From Falsiroseomonas bella (lineage in GTDB: Bacteria; Pseudomonadota; Alphaproteobacteria; Acetobacterales; Acetobacteraceae), in the NCBI RefSeq assembly GCF_003173615.1, contig NZ_QGNA01000002.1, positions 434,001 to 498,000 on the forward strand: 64,000 bases of DNA, written 5' to 3'. The position numbers and the translations under genes are program-made. Each line of letters starts with the position of its first letter. Position 1 is the stretch's first letter. The notes under the pieces are model-generated. The model worked only from the letters and a program-made list of their open reading frames with translations, did not search any database and had not been told where the DNA came from. Of this stretch, positions 33,095 through 42,374 are shown piece after piece.

Positions 33095-33496
33095 ATGAGC
33101 GGCAGCGACGAGGACGAGGATCCCATCTTCTCCGAGGCGATCTCGGCCCCCGCGGGGCTCGCGGTGCGCATCCTGGACCTGTCCGGCGCAAACGGCTCGG
33201 ACCCGGTCGAGGTGGTGCGTGGCTTCCGCAGCGTCGCCCATGCCAACGCCTTCGCCCGGCGCTATGTGCGTGACAGCCTGGAGCGCTGCCGCACCGGCGG
33301 CGCGAACCCCGAGACCGTTCTGGAAGCCTGGTTCGCCTATGGCGAGGACGCCGAGGTGGTTGGCGCCGGCGACGACGCCTGGCGCAGCGCCGCCGAACTG
33401 CACGCCTTCGCCGAGCACCGCTCCGAGGATGCCGAGGAGCGCAACTGGCGCGTCCTGGACCCGCGGCGCGAGGAGGACGACGAGGAGGAGGAGTAG
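33095..33496 (+). CDS. Hypothetical acidic protein
   Basis: 133 residues, no signal peptide. Acidic ends (SGSDEDEDP at the N terminus, REEDDEEEE at the C terminus) around a central FRSVAHANAFARRYVRDSLERC helix-rich region. I do not recognise a domain. AGGAG lies close upstream of the ATG. Codon pattern and ribosome site make it likely real. It ends 7 bp from a convergent Pro/Tyr-rich gene. Confidence 0.65.
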   Translation: MSGSDEDEDPIFSEAISAPAGLAVRILDLSGANGSDPVEVVRGFRSVAHANAFARRYVRDSLERCRTGGANPETVLEAWFAYGEDAEVVGAGDDAWRSAAELHAFAEHRSEDAEERNWRVLDPRREEDDEEEE

Positions 33497-33503
33497 GCCC
33501 CCG

Positions 33504-33905
33504 TCACCAGCGCTGCTTGGCAGGCCCCACCCAGCCCGGGGCCGGATACACGACCGCGGGCGGCGGCGCATACACCACCGGCGGCGGCGCATAATACACG
33601 GGCGGCGGCGGCGGGGCGTAGTAGACCGGCGGCGGAGGCGGCGGCGCGTAATAGGGCTGCGAGGCGATCGCCGCCCCGATGCCAAGCCCGACGATGGCGC
33701 CGAGCGCCAGCCCGGCCCCCGGGGCGTATCCCCGATAGGGCGGCGGGTAGTAGGCGCGCGGCGGCGCGTAATAGGCTCGCGGCGGGGGTGCGTAGCCCCA
33801 GCCCGGCCGTCCGCGCCAATCCGCCTGCGCTGCCGGCGCGGCCAGCACGCCGGCTGCCATGACCCCGGCGAAGACCGCACCCCGAACCGCCAGTGACCTG
33901 CTCAT
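33504..33905 (-). CDS. Secreted Pro/Tyr-rich repeat protein (paralogue 1)
   Basis: 133 residues. Signal peptide (VRGAVFAGVMAAGVLAAPAAQA), then repeated PPRAYYAPP / PPPVYYAPP units surrounding a hydrophobic glycine-rich segment (AGLALGAIVGLGIGAAIA) that could insert in a membrane. No known family with a defined role. A second protein with the same YAPPPRAYYPPP repeat is encoded at 51083. GGAGG lies 9 nt before the chosen start. Probably an envelope or outer-surface protein. Confidence 0.7.
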   Translation of the reverse strand: MSRSLAVRGAVFAGVMAAGVLAAPAAQADWRGRPGWGYAPPPRAYYAPPRAYYPPPYRGYAPGAGLALGAIVGLGIGAAIASQPYYAPPPPPPVYYAPPPPPVYYAPPPVVYAPPPAVVYPAPGWVGPAKQRW

Positions 33906-34019
33906 GGCTCGCGCCTCCGCTGCGCTGCTGCGCATGACGCCATCAGACGACCCGATTGCGCCCGCATCAAGGCACTCCGCCTTGCCTTCCGGCCGTATCT
34001 GGCGTTCCTCTCGCCCCGC

Positions 34020-35351
34020 ATGAAGGTCCGTTTCGCGCCCTCTCCCACGGGATTGCTGCATGTCGGCAATGCCCGCATCGCCATCGCCAATTGGTGCGTC
34101 GCCCGGCGCCAGGGCGGGCGCTTCCTGCTGCGCCTGGACGACACCGACACCGAGCGCTCCAAGCCCGAATACGCCCAGGCGATCGAGGAGGATTTGCGCT
34201 GGCTCGGCCTCGACTGGGACGAGTTCCGGCGCCAGACGGATCACATCCCGGCCTATGAGGCCGCCGCCGAGAAGCTGAAAGCCTCCGGCCGCCTCTACCC
34301 CTGCCTCGAGACGGAGGAGGAGCTGGCCTACAAGCGGGAGCAGCGCATCCGGCAGGGCAAGCCGCCACTCTATGACCGCGCGGCGCTCCGGATGACCAAG
34401 GAGCAGCTGGACCGCGCGCTGGCCAACGGCAAGCGGCCGCATTGGCGGTTCCTGCTCTCGGGCGGCTCGGTTTCGTGGAAGGATGGCGTGCTGGGCGAGC
34501 GCAGCGTGAAGCTGACCAGCCTCTCGGACCCGGTTCTGATCCGCGCCGATGGCAGCTTCCTCTACACCTTCACCTCGGTGGTGGACGACCTGGAGACGGG
34601 CATCACCGACGTGGTGCGTGGCGAGGACCACGTCACCAACACCGGCATCCAGCTCGATATTTTTGGGGCGTTGGGTGGTGATGCGCGCAAGCTGCGCTTC
34701 GCCCACCTGCCGCTGCTGACGGATGCGGATGGCGGGCCGCTGTCCAAGCGCACGGGCAGCGTCGGGCTGCGCCAGTTGCGGCGCGACGGCGTGGAGCCGG
34801 CGGCGCTGGCCGGCTACCTCGTGGCGCTGGGCTCCAGCAGCGATCCGGTGCCCGGCATGCCGGCCGATCTCGCGCCGTCCTACGATCTTGCCCGGATTTC
34901 CAAGAGCACGGCGCGTTTCGACACAAAGCAGTTGCTCGCGCTGAACCGGAAATGGCTGCACGGCCTGGACCATGCCGCCGTGCAGGATCGCCTGCCGGAA
35001 GGCTCGGACGAAAAATTCTGGATGGCGGTGCGCGGGAACCTCGACCTGTTCCGCGAAGTCCGCGATTGGTGGGACGTGGCGCAGGGTGATATCGTCCCCG
35101 CGGGCGAGCCCGCCGATGCCGATCTGCTGCGCATTGCTGCCGGGACGCTGCCCGAGGAGCCCTGGGATGAGGCCACCTGGCCGGCCTGGACAACAACGCT
35201 GGCGGAGCGCACCGGGCGCAAGGGCAAGGCGCTGTACCTGCCGCTGCGCCGGGCGCTGACCGGCGAGGACCACGGCCCCGACCTCAAGGTCTTCCTTCCG
35301 TTGATCGGCCGCGCTCGGGCGCTCAGGCGCCTGCAGCAGGCCGCGAGTTGA
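34020..35351 (+). CDS. gltX: Glutamate--tRNA ligase
   Basis: 443 residues. Class I aminoacyl-tRNA synthetase: [17 protein letters not shown] with the HIGH motif as [18 protein letters not shown] (glutamate/ATP site), [12 protein letters not shown] and the KMSKS equivalent [12 protein letters not shown]-terminal anticodon-binding domain follows. Alphaproteobacteria usually carry two gltX copies; which one this is cannot be told from the window. Followed 5 bp later by cysS. Confidence 0.95.
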   Translation: MKVRFAPSPTGLLHVGNARIAIANWCVARRQGGRFLLRLDDTDTERSKPEYAQAIEEDLRWLGLDWDEFRRQTDHIPAYEAAAEKLKASGRLYPCLETEEELAYKREQRIRQGKPPLYDRAALRMTKEQLDRALANGKRPHWRFLLSGGSVSWKDGVLGERSVKLTSLSDPVLIRADGSFLYTFTSVVDDLETGITDVVRGEDHVTNTGIQLDIFGALGGDARKLRFAHLPLLTDADGGPLSKRTGSVGLRQLRRDGVEPAALAGYLVALGSSSDPVPGMPADLAPSYDLARISKSTARFDTKQLLALNRKWLHGLDHAAVQDRLPEGSDEKFWMAVRGNLDLFREVRDWWDVAQGDIVPAGEPADADLLRIAAGTLPEEPWDEATWPAWTTTLAERTGRKGKALYLPLRRALTGEDHGPDLKVFLPLIGRARALRRLQQAAS

Positions 35352-35356
35352 GATCC

Positions 35357-36754
<1,398 letters not shown>

Positions 36755-36819
36755 CCTCTTGCCTTGCCCCGATGGGAATGTTGAACAGGTGCTTCCGGTC
36801 ACCCACCGGAGGTCCTGAC

Positions 36820-37179
36820 ATGATCCGCCTTGCCCTTGCCGCCACCCTCGCGCTCGCCCTCGCCACGTCGGCGGTGGCGCAGCATGCCGGGCACGGCGCT
36901 CCCCGCGCCGCGGCGAACGAGCCCGCCAGCACGCGGGAATACCGCGCCATCAACGAACGCATGCATCGCGAGATGGCGGTGCAGTTCACCGGCGACGCCG
37001 ACCGCGACTTCGCCGCCGCCATGATCCCGCATCACCAGGGCGCCATCGACATGGCCCGCGTCGCGCTGCGCTACGGCCGCGACCCGGAGATCCGCAAGCT
37101 GGCCGAGGAGATCATCCGCGCGCAGGAAGCCGAGATCGCCCAACTCCGCGCCTTCCTGGCGCGCCCACCGGCGCGGTGA
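36820..37179 (+). CDS. DUF305 family secreted protein
   Basis: 119 residues. Signal peptide ([20 protein letters not shown]), a short HAGHGAP segment, then the DUF305 core: [20 protein letters not shown] and [16 protein letters not shown], whose His-His-Gln and Met residues suggest metal (often copper) binding. Exact role unknown; family members accompany metal stress genes. GGAGGT 5 nt before the ATG fixes the start. Confidence 0.92.
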   Translation: MIRLALAATLALALATSAVAQHAGHGAPRAAANEPASTREYRAINERMHREMAVQFTGDADRDFAAAMIPHHQGAIDMARVALRYGRDPEIRKLAEEIIRAQEAEIAQLRAFLARPPAR

Positions 37180-37206
37180 GGCGGGCCTGCAGCCCGCGCA
37201 TCCACC

Positions 37207-37253
37207 CCCTCCCCCGCGTGCGGGGGAGGGCTGGGGTGGGGGCGCGACCGACC
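37207..37253. repeat. Dispersed GC-rich palindromic repeat (copy 3), abuts the DUF559 stop
   Basis: Stem CCCTCCCCCGC / GCGGGGGAGGG (37207-37230) with a 2-nt loop, tail CTGGGGTGGGGGCGCGACC and GACC. The element ends exactly at the base before the DUF559 stop codon (37254). Its last 18 bases recur at 37773-37790. Confidence 0.85.
37236..37253. repeat. 18-bp direct repeat, left copy, flanking the DUF559 cassette
   Basis: GTGGGGGCGCGACCGACC, identical to 37773-37790; the copies are 537 bp apart and bracket the DUF559 gene with its upstream repeats. Confidence 0.8.
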
Positions 37254-37595
37254 TTATCGCTTTATGCCGCTGAGCGCCTCGGCAATCCGCTGAATCACCC
37301 CGTCCCGGTTCCCCAACACCTCATCGTTCCAGAAACGCAGCACGCGCCATTCCGCCCCGCGCAGCGCCGCATCACGCGCTGCGTCGGCGTCCCCGCCATG
37401 CTGTCCGCCATCGACTTCCACGATCAGCATTGCGGCGGGCGCCGCGAAATCGGCGACGTAAGGCGGCACCGGGTGCTGTCTTCGGAACCGCACCCCGAGC
37501 GCGTCGAAGCGAAGCGCCTGCCACAGCTTGCGCTCGGCGTCCGTCATGGCGTTGCGCAGCCGACGCGCCTTGGCATGTTCATCCTTGCTCGGCAT
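37254..37595 (-). CDS. DUF559 (Vsr/endonuclease-like) protein
   Basis: 113 residues. Core motifs of the DUF559 group, a branch of the PD-(D/E)XK/Vsr-like nucleases: ARRLRNAMTDAERKLWQALR, FRRQHPVPPYVADFAAPAA, LIVEVDGGQHGGDADAARDA (catalytic-type Asp, Glu-Val-Asp and Gln/His) and VLRFWNDEVLGNRDGVIQRI. Predicted small nuclease; biological role not established. It lies alone, on the strand opposite its neighbours, precisely between copies of a palindromic repeat and an 18-bp direct repeat, which suggests a mobile or repeat-associated cassette. Confidence 0.88.
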   Translation of the reverse strand: MPSKDEHAKARRLRNAMTDAERKLWQALRFDALGVRFRRQHPVPPYVADFAAPAAMLIVEVDGGQHGGDADAARDAALRGAEWRVLRFWNDEVLGNRDGVIQRIAEALSGIKR

Positions 37596-37664
37596 GCCGT
37601 CAGCTTATCGCACTGGGCGTCATGGGGGGCGCCGGCATTGCCTCCGATCCTGCCTGCGCAATCG

Positions 37665-37703
37665 CCCCCCCACCCCAGCCCTCCCCCGCTTGGCGGGGGA
37701 GGG
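37665..37703. repeat. Dispersed GC-rich palindromic repeat (copy 4, inverted)
   Basis: Reverse orientation of copy 3: leading CCCCCCACCCCAG then CCCTCCCCCGC-TTG-GCGGGGGAGGG. With copy 3 it forms an inverted pair around the DUF559 gene. Confidence 0.85.
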
Positions 37704-37720
37704 AGTATGGCGCGCCCGAT

Positions 37721-37790
37721 TCCCCTCCCCTGCGCAGCGGGGGGGGGGGGGGGCCGCGCGGCGCGCGGGAGGGTGGGGGCGCGACCGACC
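37721..37790. repeat. Degenerate palindromic repeat (copy 5) with a G15 tract
   Basis: Begins TCCCCTCCCCTGCGCAGC, then an uninterrupted run of 15 G (37739-37753), CCGCGCGGCGCGCG and the tail GGGAGGGTGGGGGCGCGACC-GACC. Direct orientation relative to copy 3. The G run replaces the expected second stem arm and may be length-variable or a consensus error. Confidence 0.75.
37773..37790. repeat. 18-bp direct repeat, right copy, flanking the DUF559 cassette
   Basis: Exact second copy of the 18-mer at 37236-37253, located 20 bp before the start of the RNA methyltransferase gene. Confidence 0.8.
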
Positions 37791-37810
37791 GTGCCATCCG
37801 CAAACACCCC

Positions 37811-38638
37811 ATGACCGGCGGCCGTCCCGTCGGCGGGGCGCTCCTCACGCCCCCGCACGGCGAATCTCCCATCGTCGTCCTCGTCCGCCCGCAGATGGCG
37901 GCCAACATCGGCACCGCTGCGCGCGCCATGGCCAATGGCGGCCTCTTCCATCTGCGCATCGTGGCTCCGCGCGACGGATGGCCGCAGCCCAACGCCTATG
38001 CCGCCGCCTCCGGCGCCGATGCGATCCTCGACGCCGCGACGATCCACCCGGACATCCGGAGCGCCGTCGCCGATTGCCACCGCGTCTTCGGCACCTGCCC
38101 GCGCCCGCGCCACGTGATCATCCCCGTCCGCGACGCTCGCGCCGCCGCCCAGGATTTCCGCAACATCAACGCACGCTGCCTGCGCCTCGCCGTGCTGTTC
38201 GGCCCCGAGCGAGCGGGGCTCGAGGCCGACGACCTCGCCCATTGCGACACGCTGATCCGCTACCCCCTGAACCCGCAGCACAATTCGCTGAACCTCGCGC
38301 AGGCCGTGATGATCCTGGCCTATGAATGGTGGATGCAGGCCGAGACCGCGCCGCCCCGCCTGCTGCAGACCAATGAGACGCGCATCGCGACCAAGGGCGA
38401 ACTCGAGAAATTTCTCGACCGCCTGATCGCGGAACTCGACGCCGCCGGCTTCCTGCACAACCCGCCGAAGCGCCCTGGCATGGTGCGCAACCTGCGCCAC
38501 TGGTTCGAGCGCGGCGAAGTCACGGAGCAGGAGCTGCGGACCCTGCACGGCGTGGTGACGGAACTCGCCCGCGGCCGCATGGTGCGTGGGCGCTTCGCCG
38601 GCGACGTGCCCGACCCGCCCTGGGAGGAAAAGACGTGA
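37811..38638 (+). CDS. trmJ: TrmJ-like tRNA/rRNA (cytidine/uridine-2'-O-) methyltransferase, TrmH family
   Basis: 275 residues. SPOUT fold motifs: VVLVRPQMAANIGTAARAMA (motif 1), LAVLFGPERAGLEADDLAHC (motif 2) and YPLNPQHNSLNLAQAVMILA (motif 3, the knotted SAM site). C-terminal helical extension (LRTLHGVVTELARGR) matches TrmJ, which 2'-O-methylates position 32 of tRNAs. Start ATG at 37811 follows the repeat region without a clear ribosome site. GTGA overlap with the downstream hydrolase gene. Confidence 0.88.
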   Translation: MTGGRPVGGALLTPPHGESPIVVLVRPQMAANIGTAARAMANGGLFHLRIVAPRDGWPQPNAYAAASGADAILDAATIHPDIRSAVADCHRVFGTCPRPRHVIIPVRDARAAAQDFRNINARCLRLAVLFGPERAGLEADDLAHCDTLIRYPLNPQHNSLNLAQAVMILAYEWWMQAETAPPRLLQTNETRIATKGELEKFLDRLIAELDAAGFLHNPPKRPGMVRNLRHWFERGEVTEQELRTLHGVVTELARGRMVRGRFAGDVPDPPWEEKT

Positions 38639-39504
38639 TCCACCCCGACGGAACGCCCATCGCGCCGCTGCCGGACCTCCGCTTCGTCGGGCTCGACGCC
38701 TCCGCGCTCGGCCTCGAAGGGCCGCGCATGTCCTACATGGAGGCGGGCGAGAGCACGCAGCGCACCGTGCTCTGCCTGCACGGCATCGGGGCCAATTCCA
38801 TCGGCTGGCGCTTCATCCTGGCCGGCCTCGCCAGCCGCGCACGCGTCATCGCCTGGAACGCGCCGGGCTACATGCTGTCCGACAACTTCGTCACCGCCGC
38901 ACCCACGCCCGGCCAGTATGCCGAGGCCGCGGTCGCGCTGCTCGATGCGCTGGGCGTGAAGGGGCCGGTGCATCTGCTCGGCTCCTCCTTCGGCTCGATG
39001 CTTGCCGCCTGCCTCGCCGCGCGCCACCCGCAGCGCGTCGCGCGCATGGTGCTGCTCGGCACATCCCGCGGGCAGCGCTGGAAGGGCAGGGAGGAACGCG
39101 CGCGCATGCTCGCGATGCGCGAAGCCTCCATCGCCAACGGGCCGCTGGATCTCGCGGCGACGCGCAGCGGCAACCTGGTCGCCGCCGGCACGCCGGAGCC
39201 GGTGCGCGCGCTGGTGCGCGCCATGGTCGCGGCGACGCAGCCGCGCGGCTACCTGCAGGCCGCGCGCTGCACCGATCCGGTGGACGTGGTCGAGGATTTC
39301 GCGCCGCGCATCGCCGCGCCGACGCTCTGCGTCACCGGCGATTCGGATGGCGTGAACCCGCCGCCCGTGGGCCGTGCCGTTGCGGATGCGATCGCCGGCG
39401 GCCGCTTCGTCTCCCCCGAGAAGTGCGGCCACCTGCCGGAGCTTGAGTATCCCGCCCGCACCCTTACCCTGGTGCGCGAGCATTTCTTCGGGGACCTGCC
39501 GTGA
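38635..39504 (+). CDS. Alpha/beta hydrolase
   Basis: 289 residues. Oxyanion/HG motif CLHGIGANSIGW, nucleophile elbow LLGSSFGSM (Ser), acid in CVTGDSDGV and catalytic His in KCGHLPELEYP: a complete triad. No signal peptide; substrate unknown. GTG start overlaps the methyltransferase stop, and its own stop overlaps the GTG of the next gene (a Bug-family binding protein), so three genes are coupled; a hydrolase beside a solute receptor could act on an imported ester or lactone (inference). Confidence 0.9.
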   Translation: MIHPDGTPIAPLPDLRFVGLDASALGLEGPRMSYMEAGESTQRTVLCLHGIGANSIGWRFILAGLASRARVIAWNAPGYMLSDNFVTAAPTPGQYAEAAVALLDALGVKGPVHLLGSSFGSMLAACLAARHPQRVARMVLLGTSRGQRWKGREERARMLAMREASIANGPLDLAATRSGNLVAAGTPEPVRALVRAMVAATQPRGYLQAARCTDPVDVVEDFAPRIAAPTLCVTGDSDGVNPPPVGRAVADAIAGGRFVSPEKCGHLPELEYPARTLTLVREHFFGDLP

Positions 39505-40469
39505 TCCATCGCCGCGCGCTGCTCGCCACGCTTGCCCTGCCCGCCGTCGCGCGCGCGCAGACCGCGTCCTTCCCGACGCGGCAGGTGCGCATCGTCGTGC
39601 CCTTCCCGCCGGGCGGGGGGCTCGATGCGCTGGCGCGTGCGATAGCCGACCGGCTGCAGGCGGAATGGGGCCAGCCGGTGGTGGTGGACAATCGCCCCGG
39701 CGGCTCCACCGTGCCCGGCACGGACATCGTGGCAAAGGCGCCGCCGGACGGGCACACGCTGCTGATCACCGCCGATAACTCCATCACCTCCAACCCGGTG
39801 CTGATCCGCGGCCTGCCGCACGACCCGATGCGCGACCTGGCGCCGATCACGCTGCTGGTGGACGTGCACCAGATGGTGCTGGTGCATCCGAGCATCGGCG
39901 CGAACACGATGGGGGAGCTCGTCGCTGCCGCGCGGGCCAATCCCGGCAGGCTGAACTTCGGCTCCTACGGCAATGCCAGCCAGCCGCATCTCGCCTTCGG
40001 CGCGCTGATGGCGAAGGAGCGGATCGAGATGGTGCATGTGCCCTATCGCGGGCTGACGCCGGCGGTGACGGCGACGCTGGCGGGCGAGGTGCAGATGACG
40101 CTGGCCGGCATCGCCTCCGGTGCGGCGCATATCCGTGCCGGCACGCTGAAGGCGCTGGCCGTCGGCAAGCCGACCCGGTTCGAGGCGCTGCCCGATGTGC
40201 CGACCCTGAAGGAGGCCGGCTACGACGACATCGACCCGCGCACCTGGTTCGGCGCCTTCGCCCCCGCCGGCACGCCGCCCGAGCTGCTGCTGCGCCTGCA
40301 CGCCGCAATCGCGGCGGCGATGGCCGCGCCCATGGTGCGCGACCGCCACCTGGCGCCCGCGGGCTACACCGTGCATCTCACCACGCCCGAGGCGACGGCG
40401 GCCTTTCTGCGCGAGGATCTGGACTACAAGCGTCGCCTGATCGCGGCCGCTGGCATCCAGCCGGAGTAG
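39501..40469 (+). CDS. Bug-family (TctC-like) substrate-binding protein, orphan
   Basis: 322 residues. Short signal (RRALLATLALPAVARAQ) then FPTRQVRIVVPFPPGGGLDA and VVDNRPGGSTVPGTDIVA, the two hallmark Bug motifs, and MVHVPYRGLTPAVTATLAG. Periplasmic solute receptor. Unlike the tctC at 8924 it has no tctA/tctB beside it; such orphans, abundant in Acetobacteraceae and Burkholderiales, may share a permease pair or act as sensors. GTGA overlap with the hydrolase gene. Confidence 0.93.
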   Translation: MIHRRALLATLALPAVARAQTASFPTRQVRIVVPFPPGGGLDALARAIADRLQAEWGQPVVVDNRPGGSTVPGTDIVAKAPPDGHTLLITADNSITSNPVLIRGLPHDPMRDLAPITLLVDVHQMVLVHPSIGANTMGELVAAARANPGRLNFGSYGNASQPHLAFGALMAKERIEMVHVPYRGLTPAVTATLAGEVQMTLAGIASGAAHIRAGTLKALAVGKPTRFEALPDVPTLKEAGYDDIDPRTWFGAFAPAGTPPELLLRLHAAIAAAMAAPMVRDRHLAPAGYTVHLTTPEATAAFLREDLDYKRRLIAAAGIQPE

Positions 40470-40484
40470 TCGCCATCCGAAAAG

Positions 40485-40523
40485 CCCTCTCCACCCAAAG
40501 GGGGGAGAGGGTTGGGTGAGGGG
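40485..40523. repeat. Dispersed GC-rich palindromic repeat (copy 6)
   Basis: CCCTCTCC ... GGAGAGGG stem around ACCCAAAGGGG, with the tail TTGGGTGAGGGG identical to copy 2a at 30871-30882. Lies just after the orphan Bug gene. Confidence 0.85.
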
Positions 40524-40579
40524 GGCGCTGAGGCCAGGCGCCTTCTCGCGGCCCCACCGAACGCCCGTGTCCCGCGACC

Positions 40580-40783
40580 CTACCCCAGCTTCTTCGCCAG
40601 CTTCCGCGCCAGCAGATACCCCAGCAGCCCGCCCACCGGCGCGCCGGGCAGGGCCAGCAGCCAGCCGATATGGATGCCGTCGGCCACCAGCCCCATGCCG
40701 ATGCCGAACATGAGCCCGCCCACCAGGCTGCCCGTCACGCCCGCCGTCAGGCCAAGCACAAGGATATCGGAACGCGTCACCAT
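40580..40783 (-). CDS. Small glycine-rich two-helix membrane protein
   Basis: 67 residues from ATG at 40783 (a TTG at 40819 would give 79). Two hydrophobic segments with small-residue spacing ([20 protein letters not shown] and a second ending [15 protein letters not shown]), then a basic end ARKLAKKLG. No family recognised. It faces away from rpsD, and its upstream region holds the rpsD promoter. Confidence 0.6.
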   Translation of the reverse strand: MVTRSDILVLGLTAGVTGSLVGGLMFGIGMGLVADGIHIGWLLALPGAPVGGLLGYLLARKLAKKLG

Positions 40784-40812
40784 GGCCGCCGAGTAGGGGA
40801 GGGGCTGGCGGT

Positions 40813-40842
40813 TTGACAAGCCGGGGCCGCGCCGCCTATAGG
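40813..40842 (+). promoter_or_regulatory. Sigma-70-type promoter for rpsD
   Basis: TTGACA (40813-40818), 18-bp spacer, TATAGG (40837-40842). Transcription would start near 40850, giving a leader of about 140 nt before the rpsD start. A close match to the consensus and the clearest promoter in the window. Confidence 0.65.
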
Positions 40843-40989
40843 CCCGGCTCCTTCCGGGAACGCGGACGGCGGTTGATCCGCTGCGCCCGCCCGTTTGGCG
40901 AAAGCCATCCGGGACTACCGGGACAACCAGGGTGCTTCAGCGCCCGCAAGACGAAGGACCGGCGCCGAGAGGCCCGGCAGGTGCAGCGC

Positions 40990-41607
40990 ATGAGCAAGCG
41001 CGCCGAATCCAAGTACAAGATCAATCGCCGCCTGGGCGTGAACCTCTGGGGCCGCGCCAAGTCCCCGGTCGCCAAGCGCGAATATGGCCCGGGCCAGCAC
41101 GGCCAGCGCCGCAAGCAGAAGCCGACCGACTACGGCGTGCAGCTGATGGCCAAGCAGAAGCTCAAGGGCTACTACGGCAACATCGGCGAGAAGCAGTTCC
41201 GCAAGTACTACGAGGAAGCCGTGCGCCGGAAGGGCGACACCTCGGAGAACCTGATCGAGCTGCTCGAGCGGCGCCTGGACACCGTGATCTACCGCATGAA
41301 GTTCGCCGTCACGCCCTTCGCGGCACGGCAGTTCGTGAACCACGGCCATGTCACGATCAACGGCAAGCGCCTGAACATCCCCTCCTACCTCGTCAAGGAC
41401 ACCGACGTGATCGAGGTGAAGGAGAAGTCGAAGCAGATGACCGCGCTGCTCGACGCGACCCAGTCCGGCGAGCGCGACGTGCCCGAGTATATCGAGGTGG
41501 ACCACCGCGCCATGCGCGGCCGCATCCTCCGCGCCCCGAAGCTCTCGGACGTGCCGTATCCGGTGCAGATGGAGCCGAACCTGGTCGTCGAGTTCTACAG
41601 CCGCTGA
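40990..41607 (+). CDS. rpsD: 30S ribosomal protein S4
   Basis: 205 residues, the standard length. Starts [21 protein letters not shown]4 RNA-binding domain contains [20 protein letters not shown] and [19 protein letters not shown]. Primary 16S rRNA-binding assembly protein. Stand-alone locus, as in alphaproteobacteria, rather than in the alpha operon. The chosen ATG gives the exact family N terminus; upstream in-frame codons belong to the leader. Strong hairpins follow the stop. Confidence 0.98.
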   Translation: MSKRAESKYKINRRLGVNLWGRAKSPVAKREYGPGQHGQRRKQKPTDYGVQLMAKQKLKGYYGNIGEKQFRKYYEEAVRRKGDTSENLIELLERRLDTVIYRMKFAVTPFAARQFVNHGHVTINGKRLNIPSYLVKDTDVIEVKEKSKQMTALLDATQSGERDVPEYIEVDHRAMRGRILRAPKLSDVPYPVQMEPNLVVEFYSR

Positions 41608-41618
41608 TTCTTTTGTTC

Positions 41619-41637
41619 GTCCGCCATCTGGGCGGAC
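41619..41637 (+). terminator. Hairpin 1 after rpsD
   Basis: Perfect 7-bp stem GTCCGCC / GGCGGAC, loop ATCTG, 11 bp after the rpsD stop. Preceded by TTCTTTTGTTC. Probably an upstream part of the terminator region. Confidence 0.45.
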
Positions 41638-41649
41638 ACGGCCAAGAAG

Positions 41650-41675
41650 ACGCCGGTCCCGCGAGGGGCCGGCGT
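41650..41675. terminator. Bidirectional terminator between rpsD and plsC-like gene
   Basis: 11-bp stem ACGCCGGTCCC / GGGGCCGGCGT (one G-T pair) with a GCGA tetraloop, followed by TTTCGCGTTTC. It lies between convergent rpsD and the acyltransferase gene, whose stop is 9 bp away, so it can serve both. Confidence 0.7.
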
Positions 41676-41683
41676 TTCGCGTT

Positions 41684-42373
41684 TCAGTGCCCGAGTGCCA
41701 CCACCGCGCCGCGGCACGCCGCCATCGCCGTCGCGCGGTCCCCCTCCATCGAGACCGGCGACCCGATGCGCACCCGCAGCTTTCCCGGCCTCGGCCACTT
41801 CCGCGTCGCCGGCCAGGCCTCGAAGGCGCCCTCGATGAAGCACGGCACCACCGGAACGCCGGTGCCGGCCAGCAGCATCGCGAGCCCCGGCTGGAACTCA
41901 CCCATCGCGCCGGTGCGGCTGCGCGTGCCCTCCGGGAACAGGATGTAGACCAGCCCGTCCTCCACCAGCCGCGCCCGCAGCGCCGCCATCTCGCCCCGCT
42001 TCGTCTTCCCGCGCCAGATCGGGAAGGCATTGATCGCGTAGGCTGACAGCAACGCCCCCGGGCCCGATTGGAAGAAAACCTCGCCGGCGGCCAGCGCATG
42101 CGCCCGCCGCGCCGAATCGCCGCGCAGGATGCTCGCCAGCACCAGCGCATCCAGGTGGCTTGTGTGGTTGCCGATCAGCACGAAGGGCGCCGCCGGCAGG
42201 TTCTCGCGCCCGTCCACCTCCAGCCGGTGGAACAGGCGGAAGTAGAGCCGCAGCAGCCAGCGCCACGTGGCGTTCGCCGCCATGCCGAACAGCCCGCGCT
42301 CGCGCGACAGGCTGCGTAGCCGGTCGCCGGGGGCCATGCCGAGGTCGCGCGCCGGGCGAAGCTGCCAGTCCAT
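41684..42373 (-). CDS. 1-acylglycerol-3-phosphate acyltransferase (PlsC-like)
   Basis: 229 residues. Acyltransferase motif GNHTSHLDALVLA (NHx4D) and FPEGTRSRTGAMGEF (motif III), with VVPCFIEGAFEA near the end. Transfers an acyl chain to lysophosphatidate or a related acceptor. Last gene of a three-gene minus-strand operon with a CdsA-like and a CDP-alcohol phosphatidyltransferase-like gene; only 1 bp separates it from the CdsA-like stop. Confidence 0.9.
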   Translation of the reverse strand: MDWQLRPARDLGMAPGDRLRSLSRERGLFGMAANATWRWLLRLYFRLFHRLEVDGRENLPAAPFVLIGNHTSHLDALVLASILRGDSARRAHALAAGEVFFQSGPGALLSAYAINAFPIWRGKTKRGEMAALRARLVEDGLVYILFPEGTRSRTGAMGEFQPGLAMLLAGTGVPVVPCFIEGAFEAWPATRKWPRPGKLRVRIGSPVSMEGDRATAMAACRGAVVALGH

Positions 42374-42374
42374 C

